The notes beneath the pieces were generated by a model. The model did no database searches. It was not told where the DNA came from and saw only the letters and a list, made by a program, of their open reading frames with translations. Both the position numbers and the translations under genes were made by a program. From Sinosporangium siamense (GTDB taxonomy: Bacteria; Actinomycetota; Actinomycetes; Streptosporangiales; Streptosporangiaceae), in assembly GCF_016863435.1 (NCBI RefSeq), contig NZ_BOOW01000006.1, positions 558,001-622,000 of the forward strand: 64,000 bases of DNA, written 5' to 3'. Below, in pieces: positions 24,733 through 32,408 of this stretch (the first letter of the stretch is position 1; each line of letters opens with the position of its first letter).

Positions 24733-24889
24733 CTTCCCTTTCCGGCGAATCTTGGTGCCAGGCGTCCGGTTCGGTGACTGACCCGGATGGCCGGCGGTGT
24801 GCAAGCGCGGTTCGCGGCGGCCTCGACCTGCCCCTGTCGTTCGGCGCGCCTCCACTGACCTGCTGACCGCGCGTGTCCGGCAGAGTGGG

Positions 24890-25759
24890 TTAGCCCGCCT
24901 TCCTGAACACCTCGAACAGGCTGGTGAAGCTGTCGTCGGCGTGGCCTGCGGCCATGCCGCGGCGGATGAGCTCCAGGACCGCCGCAGGCAGGGCGTGGTC
25001 GACGCCCGCCTCCTTGGCGGTGTGGACGACGTGGTCGACGCTGGCCTCGGCCATGGCCAGCCGGTCGACGTCGCCGGGGTGTTCGTCGTTGTCGATGCGC
25101 TTGGCGTAGAACTCCAGGAAGGCCGACATGTCGGTCATTGAGTTGCTGGCGGGGCCGACGAACTCCTGGGCGGAGATGCCGTTCGCGCGGGCCATCGCCA
25201 GGGAGTGCACAAAGCTGATGACGGTCGTCCAGAACATGTTGATGTGGAGCTGGTAGTAGAGCGCCGCCGAGCCGGGATCGCTCCCTCGGTAGTCCGTGCC
25301 GGTCAGCACCTCCAGTGTCTCCTTGTGGGCCTCGAAGATCTCCTTCTGGCCGCTGTAGTAGGTGAAGGACTCGGGGGCGCCGATGCCGGAAGGGGCAGAC
25401 ATGACTCCGCCGGTGAGGTAGCCGGCTCCGTGAGCCGTCGCCCACTTGGCCGCCTCACGTGCTCTGCCCGGGGTGTCGGAGCCGAGGTTCACGATCACTC
25501 GGCCGGCTAGGGCGGTTTCGGCGGGTTTGAGGATGGCGTACATCGCCTCGAAGTCGGTCAGTGAGAGCACGACCACCTCGTTGGCGGCGAGAGCCTCCTC
25601 GACGGTCGCGGCCCGGTGGGCACCTCTGGCCACCAGATCGTCGGCTTTGCGCGCGGTGCGGTTCCACACGGTCACCGGGTGGCCTTCGTCCAGGAACCGG
25701 TTGACCATCGCCTTGCCCATCGGGCCCAGTCCGATGATGGTGACTGCCTGCTTGCTCAC
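24890..25759 (-). CDS. Imine-reductase-like NAD(P)-dependent oxidoreductase
   Basis: A 289-residue beta-hydroxyacid-dehydrogenase superfamily protein. The Rossmann motif is TIIGLGPMGKAMV, with the NADPH-favouring VWNRTARKADDL after strand 2. The C-terminal helical domain (HINMFWTTVISFVHSLAMA, GISAQEFVGPAS) resembles the all-helical dimerisation domain of imine reductases rather than HIBADH, and the catalytic GxxxK lysine is absent. The natural substrate is unknown. GTG 25759 has GAGGAG upstream. It is divergent from a TetR gene, with two operators between, so it is very likely repressed by that TetR. A paralogue at 47934 has a similar arrangement. Confidence 0.82.
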   Translation of the reverse strand: MSKQAVTIIGLGPMGKAMVNRFLDEGHPVTVWNRTARKADDLVARGAHRAATVEEALAANEVVVLSLTDFEAMYAILKPAETALAGRVIVNLGSDTPGRAREAAKWATAHGAGYLTGGVMSAPSGIGAPESFTYYSGQKEIFEAHKETLEVLTGTDYRGSDPGSAALYYQLHINMFWTTVISFVHSLAMARANGISAQEFVGPASNSMTDMSAFLEFYAKRIDNDEHPGDVDRLAMAEASVDHVVHTAKEAGVDHALPAAVLELIRRGMAAGHADDSFTSLFEVFRKAG

Positions 25760-25784
25760 GGGGATCTCCTCACGCCGGTCGTCG

Positions 25785-25806
25785 CTAAAACGAGCGCTCT
25801 ATTTAG
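25785..25806. promoter_or_regulatory. Palindromic operator copy 1 (TetR site)
   Basis: A 22-bp near-perfect palindrome has outer arms CTAAA/TTTAG and core GAGCGCTC. Only two base pairs on each side break the symmetry. It lies 26 bp upstream of the imine-reductase start on the minus strand. Its size and symmetry suit a TetR dimer. The second copy starts 42 bp away, which is four helical turns. Confidence 0.8.
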
Positions 25807-25826
25807 TGGGGGACTGTAGCACGGCT

Positions 25827-25848
25827 CTAAAACGAACGCTCTATTCAG
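25827..25848. promoter_or_regulatory. Palindromic operator copy 2 (TetR site)
   Basis: A direct repeat of the site at 25785 with two substitutions (core GAACGCTC, right arm TTCAG). It ends 12 bp before the TetR ATG at 25861, so it probably covers the promoter or start of that gene and gives autoregulation. The two copies are in the same orientation on the same helix face. Confidence 0.8.
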
Positions 25849-25860
25849 TAGGCTGTGGCC

Positions 25861-26457
25861 ATGAAGACCAAGCCAGTCCAGGAGGATGTCCGGCTCGGCA
25901 CCCGGGAGCGGGTCGTCCGGGTGACGTCACGCCTGATGCAGCGACACGGCTACGAAGGCACCACGCTCAAGCAGATCTCCCAGGAGGCGGATGCCACCCT
26001 CGGCTCCGTCTACCACTTCTTCCCCGGAGGCAAACTGGAGCTCGCCGTCGAGGCCGTCCGCCACGGCGACCGGGAGTTCGCCGAGTTCCTCACCGAGAAA
26101 CTGGCCGAGCACGACGATCCCGCCGAAGCCATCGCCGCCTGCGCCGCCGACCTCGCCGACGGCCTGCGCGCCTCCGACTGGATCGACGGCTGCCCGGTCA
26201 CCGCCGCCGCCCTAGGCACCGCCGTCCACGCTCCCGGCATTCAGGTCGTCGCGGCGGAGGCGTTCGCACGGTGGCGGGAGATCGTGTGCGACAGCCTCCG
26301 GCGATCCGGCATCGCCGAGACCGACGCTCGTGAGCTGGCTCATACGGTGATCAACACTCTGGAGGGGGCTGAGATGGCCGCCCAGGTGTCCAAAAGCCCT
26401 GAGCCCCTGCAAGTCGCGGGTCGCCACCTGGCCCGACTTATCGACACATATCGCTGA
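25861..26457 (+). CDS. TetR-family transcriptional regulator
   Basis: A 198-residue repressor. The N-terminal helix-turn-helix spans roughly residues 14-60, with GYEGTTLKQISQEADATLGS and VYHFFPGGKLEL as the recognition part. The C-terminal part (CPVTAAALGTAVHAPGIQ) resembles the LmrA/YxaF-type C-terminal domain. ATG 25861 is used; GTG 25855 is possible. No strong ribosome site is visible, so translation may be leaderless. It is expected to bind the two palindromes at 25785 and 25827 and to control itself and the divergent imine-reductase-like gene. Confidence 0.9.
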   Translation: MKTKPVQEDVRLGTRERVVRVTSRLMQRHGYEGTTLKQISQEADATLGSVYHFFPGGKLELAVEAVRHGDREFAEFLTEKLAEHDDPAEAIAACAADLADGLRASDWIDGCPVTAAALGTAVHAPGIQVVAAEAFARWREIVCDSLRRSGIAETDARELAHTVINTLEGAEMAAQVSKSPEPLQVAGRHLARLIDTYR

Positions 26458-26552
26458 CCGGGGCTCCGCCGTACCCCTCAGCGCAGGTCGTGGTGGGGGA
26501 GCCGGCCACTGCCGGTCTGGCGGACCACCTAGCTAGGTACTTGTCGGCGTTA

Positions 26553-27476
26553 TCAGCGCAGGTCGGCTGCCAGGGAGCCGCGCAGCCTCGTCGACGCGGT
26601 GCGGAAATGTGCGATGAACGACCGCAGTGCCGGGTTGGGGTTGGTGGGGCGTACGGCGACGCCTACGCGGCGGTGCAGTTTGGAGTCGGCCACGCGGCAG
26701 ACGTGCACGCCCTTGGCGTCCTGCACGCCGAGGCTTGGCACGAGGGCGACGCCGAGTCCGGCGCGGACCAGGCCGAGGGTGACCTCGTAGTGGTCGCTGC
26801 GGCAGCGGATGGTCGGGCTGAAGCCTTCAAGCGCGCCGGCACGTTCCAAGACCGACATAGGGGTGCCGGTGCCGAATGTCGTGATCCACGGCTCCGCGGC
26901 GAGATCGGACAGCCGCACTCTTGGCCGGGAGGCCGCCGGATGCCCTTCCGGCAGCACGAGCAACTGCGGCTCTTCGAACATGTAGGTCACCTCGACACCG
27001 TCGGGCGGCCGCCAGGGATCGAGAGCGTGCTCGAACACCACGAGCACGTCCAGCGAACCACGCTCAAGATCGGGCAGCAGCTCGTGGGGTTGCCCTTCCA
27101 CCAGGTCGAGCTCGACTCTTGGGTAGCGCTCTGAGAACCCCGACAACGTCAGGGGGACCAGCCGATATCCCGCCGAGGCGAAGAAACCGATCCGAAGCTG
27201 CCCGGAATCCGCCCTGGCCTGTGCGAGCAGGTCCTTCTCCGCCGCCTCGATGATGTCGAGCACCTCTTGCGCGTGCTTGGCGAGCCGCAGCCCGGCGGCG
27301 GTGAGGCGAAGACTTTGCGCCCCCCGCTCCACCAGGCCGACTCCCGCTTCGGTCTCCAATCGCGACAACTGGTGCGACACCGCCGAGGGCGACAGCCTGA
27401 GGTTGCGCGCCGCCCCGGCGATGCTGCCGGTGCGGAACACCTCCAGCAAGACCTTCAGCCGGTTGCTACTGAGCAT
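26553..27476 (-). CDS. LysR-family transcriptional regulator
   Basis: A 307-residue regulator. The winged helix-turn-helix (residues about 3-62) contains LKVLLEVFRTGSIAGAARNL and SPSAVSHQLSRLE. The effector-binding domain begins around SGQLRIGFFASAGYRLVP and runs to the C-terminus. ATG 27476 places the first helix at the usual distance from the start; upstream Met codons (for example near 27515) add unmatched residues. No obvious divergent target gene faces it, so its regulon is unknown. Confidence 0.88.
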   Translation of the reverse strand: MLSSNRLKVLLEVFRTGSIAGAARNLRLSPSAVSHQLSRLETEAGVGLVERGAQSLRLTAAGLRLAKHAQEVLDIIEAAEKDLLAQARADSGQLRIGFFASAGYRLVPLTLSGFSERYPRVELDLVEGQPHELLPDLERGSLDVLVVFEHALDPWRPPDGVEVTYMFEEPQLLVLPEGHPAASRPRVRLSDLAAEPWITTFGTGTPMSVLERAGALEGFSPTIRCRSDHYEVTLGLVRAGLGVALVPSLGVQDAKGVHVCRVADSKLHRRVGVAVRPTNPNPALRSFIAHFRTASTRLRGSLAADLR

Positions 27477-27948
27477 CCACCAATTATGGTCTCTCACCAG
27501 GTCAAACCCGGTCATCCCCACCACTGGACGGGGTGCCCTCGTGCCAGGGCCGAGCGCGCCGGGGCCCTTCCTGTTCACGCTTCGCCCATATCTGTGCGCC
27601 GCCGAGGTGTAGCCGCTCCAGCGGATGCACGGGGAGGGGCGGGGGCCGAGGAGGACGGGATAGCGGGGGAAGGAGGTCGGAGGCATGCCGGCCTGCTCGC
27701 TCGGTAGCGGTAGTGGCTTCGGACGTGAGCATTCGAGTCCACAACATCGATGCTCTCAACTGCCCGAAATATCGCCATCGGTCCAGGGGGGCGGGAGACG
27801 TTGTGCAACAGCCCGGACCACGGTCGGCTACAGAATGTAATCACTTGAATGTGAATCGTAGTGACAGGTGCATGAGGTCTGTGTGGCAGGGGATACGCAG
27901 GGCAACGAACTCGTTGATCAAGTCCCCTCCTCCCGGGAGCAGCCACAG
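27477..27948. other. Gene-poor stretch upstream of the LysR gene
   Basis: About 470 bp between the LysR start and a small membrane-protein gene. The part from 27760 to 27870 is AT-richer (TGTAATCACTTGAATGTGAA) and could hold a promoter reading right. No domain-bearing frame is visible on either strand. Confidence 0.4.
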
Positions 27949-28086
27949 ATGAGTAAATTCTCCGCCCTCACCCGCCGCGTCCGCGTGGCGCTTCTCGCCA
28001 CCGTCGGCCTCGTCACCCTCCTCGGCACCGCCACCGGTGTGCTGCGCTACCGGGCGAAGGCGAAGTCCGACACGCCACCCAGCTAG
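27949..28086 (+). CDS. Small single-pass membrane protein
   Basis: A 45-residue peptide from ATG 27949, with GGGAG 9 nt upstream. A basic N-terminus (MSKFSALTRRVRV) is followed by one hydrophobic segment, ALLATVGLVTLLGTATGVL, and a short basic tail. That layout predicts one transmembrane helix. I recognise no family. Gene status rests on the ribosome site, GC-rich third positions and the sensible topology. Confidence 0.45.
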   Translation: MSKFSALTRRVRVALLATVGLVTLLGTATGVLRYRAKAKSDTPPS

Positions 28087-28266
28087 CCGCTCCCCGTGCG
28101 GAACTCCGCGAAGCCGGGCTCCGCCGTACGGATCGAGCCTGCTTGGCCCCCGCCGCGAGTCGTCGGCGTCGTCCCTGCCCGGAGTGCGCCTCTCGGTGCG
28201 GGGACGACGGTTTGCACGCGGATGCCTCTGAGCGGTGGTCCTAGAGGGCGTTTTGTCTTTCTCCGG

Positions 28267-28428
28267 TCAAAGAACGGGACGCCGGTAGACCTGGCGGGAA
28301 CCGCCTTCCGGTCCGGGGGCTGCGGCCTCGGCGGGGGTGAACCCGAGCTGTTCGTAGAAGGTGCGAGCGCCGCTCGCGGAGGCGCCTGGGTGATCTGGGC
28401 CGAAGTTCACCACTTCCATCCGCACTTG
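28267..28428 (-). pseudogene. C-terminal relic of a GNAT acetyltransferase
   Basis: The last 53 codons of a minus-strand frame read VRMEVVNFGPDHPGA, GARTFYEQLGFTPAEA and GPEGGSRQVYRRPVL. This is the characteristic end of a GNAT N-acetyltransferase: the last strands and the RxFYEQLGF helix. Upstream of this the similarity stops abruptly at a hairpin (28420-28448), and nothing resembling the acetyl-CoA loop remains. It is a truncated gene fossil. Confidence 0.6.
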
Positions 28429-28448
28429 GCCGCCCGAGCCAAGTGCGG
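28420..28448. terminator. Strong 11-bp hairpin at the GNAT relic boundary
   Basis: CCGCACTTGGC (28420-28430) and GCCAAGTGCGG (28438-28448) pair perfectly around a 7-nt loop. It sits exactly where the GNAT similarity ends. It could be a terminator for transcription arriving from the left or the scar of a small element; no T-run follows. Confidence 0.5.
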
Positions 28449-28560
28449 CTGAGCCAAGCACGCCAGGCTCGGGTCGAGGACGCCGGTCCGACCGGTCCCA
28501 CCATGCGCGAAGCCGCGGTGAAAACCGTGTGACCTGGGGAAGACAAGGGTGGGGGGAATC

Positions 28561-29493
28561 ATGATCGTTGTCGGGGTGGACGGGTCGGCCGCTGGGTTGG
28601 AGGCGGCGGGGTGGGCCGCGCGGGAGGCCGTGCTGCGGGAGTCGCCGCTCCGGCTCGTGCATGTCATTCCGCACTGGGTGTCCGCCATGCACAATGATGC
28701 GCCGTTCGGGGAGGTGGGGCGGTGGATGCGGGCCGGGGCCGAGTCGGTGTTGCGGGATGCGGTGGAGTTCGTACGGGAGGAGTGGCCGGCGGTTGAGCTG
28801 ACCGTTGAGACGGTGTTCGGTGATTCGCGGCGTGCGTTGATCGACGAGTCGCATGTCGCGGACCTCCTCGTCGTCGGCAATCACGGCATAGGAGGCTTCC
28901 GCGGGCTGCTAGTCGGGTCGGTGGCGATCGGCGTGGCGGGAAGGACACATTGCCCGGTGGGGGTGGTGCGGTCGGGGGCTTCGACGGCACGCGGGGAGCT
29001 GCTGGTCGGGATGGACGGGTCGCAGGGGAGCCTGGGGGCCGCCGCGTTCGCGTTCGCGGAGGCGGCGTTGCGGGGGGCCGGGGTGCGGGCGGTGCATGTG
29101 GTGCCGCGGTTGCCGCGCACGATTGAGGATCTGGCCGCCGCCCAGGAGGAGGAGGGTGGCGTGGTCGTGCTCCGGGGACGGCGGGAGCGGCGTGCGATGG
29201 CGGAGCGGGCGGCGCGTACGGCGGTCGCCGAGCACTTGGCCATGTTGAGTGCGCGTTATCCGGAGGTGCCGTTGACGGAGCGTGAGGCCGAGGGGCATCC
29301 GGCAGAGGTTTTGTCGGAGGTGTCGGCCTCAGCCCAGTTGCTGGTGGTGGGGTCGCGTGGCAGGGGCGGGTTCTCGGGCCTGCTGCTCGGCTCGGTCACT
29401 CACGCCCTGCTGCACCATGTGCGTTGTCCGCTGGTGATCGTGCCCACGACGACGGATCAGGAGGCCGAGTCGCCGGCCCAGACCGCAGAATAG
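28561..29493 (+). CDS. Tandem-domain universal stress protein
   Basis: A 310-residue protein with two Usp domains. Domain 1 (about 1-140) begins MIVVGVDGSAAGLEA and has the ATP-binding GNHGIGGFRGLLVGS. Domain 2 (about 147-300) begins LLVGMDGSQGS and has VGSRGRGGFSGLLLGSV. Both keep the G2xG9xG(S/T)-type loop, so ATP binding is likely. Such proteins support dormancy and stress responses in the actinomycete cytoplasm. Codons end in G unusually often (GGG, GTG, GCG), giving a stronger G-over-C skew than the neighbours. The 3' end overlaps the convergent nucleotidyltransferase gene by 37 bp. Confidence 0.92.
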   Translation: MIVVGVDGSAAGLEAAGWAAREAVLRESPLRLVHVIPHWVSAMHNDAPFGEVGRWMRAGAESVLRDAVEFVREEWPAVELTVETVFGDSRRALIDESHVADLLVVGNHGIGGFRGLLVGSVAIGVAGRTHCPVGVVRSGASTARGELLVGMDGSQGSLGAAAFAFAEAALRGAGVRAVHVVPRLPRTIEDLAAAQEEEGGVVVLRGRRERRAMAERAARTAVAEHLAMLSARYPEVPLTEREAEGHPAEVLSEVSASAQLLVVGSRGRGGFSGLLLGSVTHALLHHVRCPLVIVPTTTDQEAESPAQTAE

Positions 29494-30269
29494 GCGTCGA
29501 CGAGCCACCGGTCTGCACGCTCGGCGTCGGGCCGGGGCGGCAGGTGGGAGGTCTCGATGAGCCGGGTCAGGCGGGCTTCCATGTCGTCGGCTACGGCGAG
29601 AGCCTCGTCCTTGCTGTGACGGCCCTGCCGGAGGTCGACGATCCACGTGCGCCACGGTTCGGGCATCGGAAGCGTGATTTTTCCGGTTTCCAGGAGCTCC
29701 ACGCCTTGGAGCCCAAGCCGAACCATATGTCCGGCGAATTTCACATCGAATCCGTATACATCAATGAGTTCGGGGCGATTTGTGGCTTTTCCCCGCTCTG
29801 GGTAGACCAGGCGGTCCCGCTGCGACCGGAGATAACCCAGGAAATGGTGACCGGTCAGACGGGAGAGCACGAACTCGGGCACCTCTTCACGTAATGCCTG
29901 GCCCAGGCCGGTCGTGACCACGATCTCGTCGTCCGGCACGAACAGCGGCAGGAGGACCGTCGGGTTGCCGCCTAAGGCCAGCGCCATCCACTTACGCAAG
30001 CCGTAGACCGTGAGGTCCAGATCGCCGGGCCCGGAACGCACCCCCTCGGGCTGGGTGCGAAAGACATACTGCTCGAACTTCCGCAGCCCGACGACATACC
30101 GCGCCGGCTCCACGCAGATGCCCATCTCGTCCCGGTCGTCGGTGCCCGCGATCGCAGTGCCGTGCACACCGGAGCCCACCTGGCACCGGAGGATCGTGTG
30201 GCGTTCCGCGATCTCCGCGTACTCCGCCGTCCCATGCTTCATCCACCCGATCGTTTTCACATCGGCCAT
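29457..30269 (-). CDS. Predicted nucleotidyltransferase (DNA polymerase beta superfamily)
   Basis: A 270-residue protein. The nucleotidyltransferase core is QVGSGVHGTAIAGTDDRDEM (a G-S loop followed by Asp residues), with a third acidic strand in GDLDLTVYGLRKWMALALGG. The arrangement matches the COG3541-type predicted nucleotidyltransferases, often found in phages and near defence genes. The substrate is unknown. ATG 30269 follows a strong GGAGAGG site. No toxin-antitoxin partner is adjacent, so it looks like a stand-alone gene. Confidence 0.7.
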   Translation of the reverse strand: MADVKTIGWMKHGTAEYAEIAERHTILRCQVGSGVHGTAIAGTDDRDEMGICVEPARYVVGLRKFEQYVFRTQPEGVRSGPGDLDLTVYGLRKWMALALGGNPTVLLPLFVPDDEIVVTTGLGQALREEVPEFVLSRLTGHHFLGYLRSQRDRLVYPERGKATNRPELIDVYGFDVKFAGHMVRLGLQGVELLETGKITLPMPEPWRTWIVDLRQGRHSKDEALAVADDMEARLTRLIETSHLPPRPDAERADRWLVDAYSAVWAGDSAS

Positions 30270-30400
30270 GATCCTCTCCTATCCCGTTAAATGCCGCTGG
30301 ATTTCCTTCGCAAGGGAACCTCTTGCCTTGAGTGCGAGGATGAAAGCGCAGGTCAGCGGGCATGAAGGGGACTATCTTCATGCATTGGCCGGGGGGAGCC

Positions 30401-31465
30401 ATGGTGCACTGCACAATTGGCCGTGTGGTAATCGTGTCGGCGAGCATCGTGGCCCTGGCGGGTTGCATGCCGTGGATGAGCAATCAGGGGGACAAAGCCG
30501 CGCCGTCCGCTCAGGTGAACGCGGCGAAGGCGGCGCAGGCGAAGGTCGCGGCGCACGCGGCGAGCCTCGCGGCGGCGGCCAAGGCCAAGGCCAACGAGCT
30601 CGGCCAGATTCCGGTGCTCATGTATCACCGGATCATTGAAAAGCCGACGTCCGTCGACGACCTCGACCCGAAGGTGTTCCGCGCCGAGATGGAACGCCTG
30701 GTGGCCGAGGGATATGTGCCGATCACCGCGGCGGAATATGCGACGGGGCGGATCGGCATTCCCGCGGGGAAGCACGCCGTGGTGCTCACCTTCGACGACT
30801 CGTCGCCGTCCCAGCTCAGTTTGGACGGCATGGGCGCACCCAAAGCCGGCACCGCCGTCGCCATTCTGCAGGACGTCGCCCGCAAACACCCCTCGTTCCG
30901 TCCCGTCGCCACCTTCTACGTGACGAAGGACATGTTCGGGGTGACGACCCCGGAAGAGCAGGCGCAGATGGTCACGTGGCTGCGCAACAACGGGTTCGAC
31001 ATCGGCAACCACACCCGCGACCACCTTAATCTGCGCGGCCGCGAGAAGAAGGCCGTGTTCGACGAGGTCGCGGCCGGCCATAAACTCATCACCGACCTGG
31101 TGAAGGAGGCGTCGCCGGTCACGCTGGCCCTGCCGTACGGCAATCAGCCCACGAAAGCCGAGTGGGCGCGCAAGGGCAACTCAGGGAAGGTGGCCTATGA
31201 CTACGGCGGGGTTTTCCTCGCGGGTTACAACCCGGCGCCCTCGCCCTACGGGAAGGATTTCAACGCCCTCGGCATCCCGCGCATCCGCTCGGGGGTCAAG
31301 AAGGGCGACTGCTCGAAGTTCTGCTCGGCGGCGTGGCTGGACTGGTTGAAGGCCAACCCCGACAAGAGGTTCACCTCAGACGGCGACGCGAAGACGGTCG
31401 CCTATCCGAAGTTCAAGGCGCCTTTCATGGCGAAGCAGTTCACCGGGCAGGCTTTGGCGTACTGA
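30401..31465 (+). CDS. Polysaccharide deacetylase-family lipoprotein
   Basis: About 354 residues. The N-terminus carries a lipoprotein signal with lipobox VALAGC, then an Ala/Lys-rich helical linker (about residues 40-75). The NodB-type deacetylase domain follows, with PVLMYHRI, the metal-binding Asp pair in VLTFDDSSPS, the HxxxH-type GNHTRDHLNL and TLALPYGNQP. It would remove acetyl groups from extracellular glycans at the outer face of the membrane. Possible starts are ATG 30362, 30380 and 30401 and GTG 30404; 30401/30404 give the most standard signal peptide and lie behind GGGGGGAG. Confidence 0.85.
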   Translation: MVHCTIGRVVIVSASIVALAGCMPWMSNQGDKAAPSAQVNAAKAAQAKVAAHAASLAAAAKAKANELGQIPVLMYHRIIEKPTSVDDLDPKVFRAEMERLVAEGYVPITAAEYATGRIGIPAGKHAVVLTFDDSSPSQLSLDGMGAPKAGTAVAILQDVARKHPSFRPVATFYVTKDMFGVTTPEEQAQMVTWLRNNGFDIGNHTRDHLNLRGREKKAVFDEVAAGHKLITDLVKEASPVTLALPYGNQPTKAEWARKGNSGKVAYDYGGVFLAGYNPAPSPYGKDFNALGIPRIRSGVKKGDCSKFCSAAWLDWLKANPDKRFTSDGDAKTVAYPKFKAPFMAKQFTGQALAY

Positions 31466-31475
31466 CGTCGCGTTG

Positions 31476-31641
31476 CCCATCACGGCCGGTGTCTTCCGGC
31501 GTGCGGGGAACGGCAGGCCCATCACGGCCGGTGTCTTCCGGCGTGCGGGGAACGGCTGGCCTGGCACGGCCGGTGTCTTCCGGCATGGGCGGAGCGGCCG
31601 GCCTGTCACGGCCGGTTGTTGGCGCCGTCAGGAACGGCCGG
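31476..31641. repeat. 42-bp tandem repeat, about four units
   Basis: Units 1 and 2 (31476-31517 and 31518-31559) differ by one base. Unit 3 (31560-31601) has about seven changes, and unit 4 (31602-31641) is shortened and diverged. Each unit contains CACGGCCGGTGTCTTCCGGC, which forms a small hairpin. The array begins 10 bp after the deacetylase stop and runs into the 3' end of the convergent gene. It may act as repeated terminators or be a neutral expansion. Confidence 0.85.
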
Positions 31642-31930
31642 CCTCCCACACGGCTTCGAATGCCTCGGTGGAGATCTGGGTGAGTGTCCAGATCTCCACC
31701 GCCTGGTTGGTGAGGAAACCGTGCTCGTCTTCCAGATGGCCCCACCAATAGCGCCACACGGTGCGGTCGGCGCCGATCTCGATCTGCCGGACCGCCCAGT
31801 GCTCACCGTCGCCTTCGACGGTCTCGAACAGCCAGATCCCGCCGTCCTCGTCGTCGCCGCGCCAGTGATGACGCGGCATGTCGGACTCGGCCAGCGTCTT
31901 GAGGGCGGGCACGCGCAGGTCAGCGCTCAA
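31628..31930 (-). CDS. Small conserved hypothetical protein
   Basis: A 100-residue acidic, Trp-rich protein: MPRHHWRGDDEDGGIWLFET near the start, then WAVRQIEIGADRTVWRYWWG and a C-terminal helix. The spacing of W, RQIE and D residues resembles small proteins I would place near the DUF6881 group, but this is weak. It has no signal peptide or membrane segment. Its last few codons overlap the diverged fourth 42-bp repeat, so the C-terminus may have been reshaped by it. Confidence 0.55.
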   Translation of the reverse strand: MSADLRVPALKTLAESDMPRHHWRGDDEDGGIWLFETVEGDGEHWAVRQIEIGADRTVWRYWWGHLEDEHGFLTNQAVEIWTLTQISTEAFEAVWEAGRS

Positions 31931-32192
31931 GATCGGTCCCCTCTAACTCGTGTCTCGGGTGAGCGGCTCACCAGGCGAGCAGGCTCCGGGGCATGGGGAC
32001 CCCGGGTCTGTGTGGACACGGCTGCGTTTCCCCGGTGACCAGGCGTCCCGGGCCACCATATCCCGCAGTAAATGCCGGGTCGTTCCGCAGGCATTCGTCG
32101 AGCTCGCCGGCTCAGGCCAGAGGAACCCGGCGGCTGACTTCAGCTACGATAGCCCGAAGTGGCTGGGGCGGTATGAGAGTAAAAATTGCGTT

Positions 32193-32408
32193 TCACCAAT
32201 GAGGTCTTGTGCGGTGAGACAACTCCCAACGTCCTAGGCCGGGGAAGCCGCCGGCCCGCGTCCACGTCGCCGGCTCCGGCTCCGGCGAGACACGCGGCGG
32301 CGAAAGACGGCGGGCCTGCGCGGCGGCCATGAGTACGGCGGTGACGGCGGCCACCTCCGCCGCCGTCGGCGCGCCCCGCACGATCACGATCTCCGGCTCC
32401 CCGCTCAC
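32193..32408 (-). CDS. Acyl-CoA carboxylase epsilon subunit
   Basis: A 71-residue small subunit of actinobacterial acyl-CoA carboxylases. The start EIVIVRGAPTAAEVAAVTAV is the conserved epsilon signature, followed by a variable Pro-rich part and a C-terminal WTRAGGFPGLGRWELS. It stimulates the beta subunit in Streptomyces and Mycobacterium complexes. GTG 32408 overlaps the beta-subunit stop by GTGA, so the two are co-translated. The biotinylated alpha subunit is not in this window. Confidence 0.85.
   Translation of the reverse strand: MSGEPEIVIVRGAPTAAEVAAVTAVLMAAAQARRLSPPRVSPEPEPATWTRAGGFPGLGRWELSHRTRPHW

Noticed and set aside
28407-28880. Long minus-strand frames opposite the universal stress protein
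   Set aside because: They are antisense shadows rich in Pro, Arg and His; only the last 53 codons of one frame, outside the stress gene, match a real family (GNAT).
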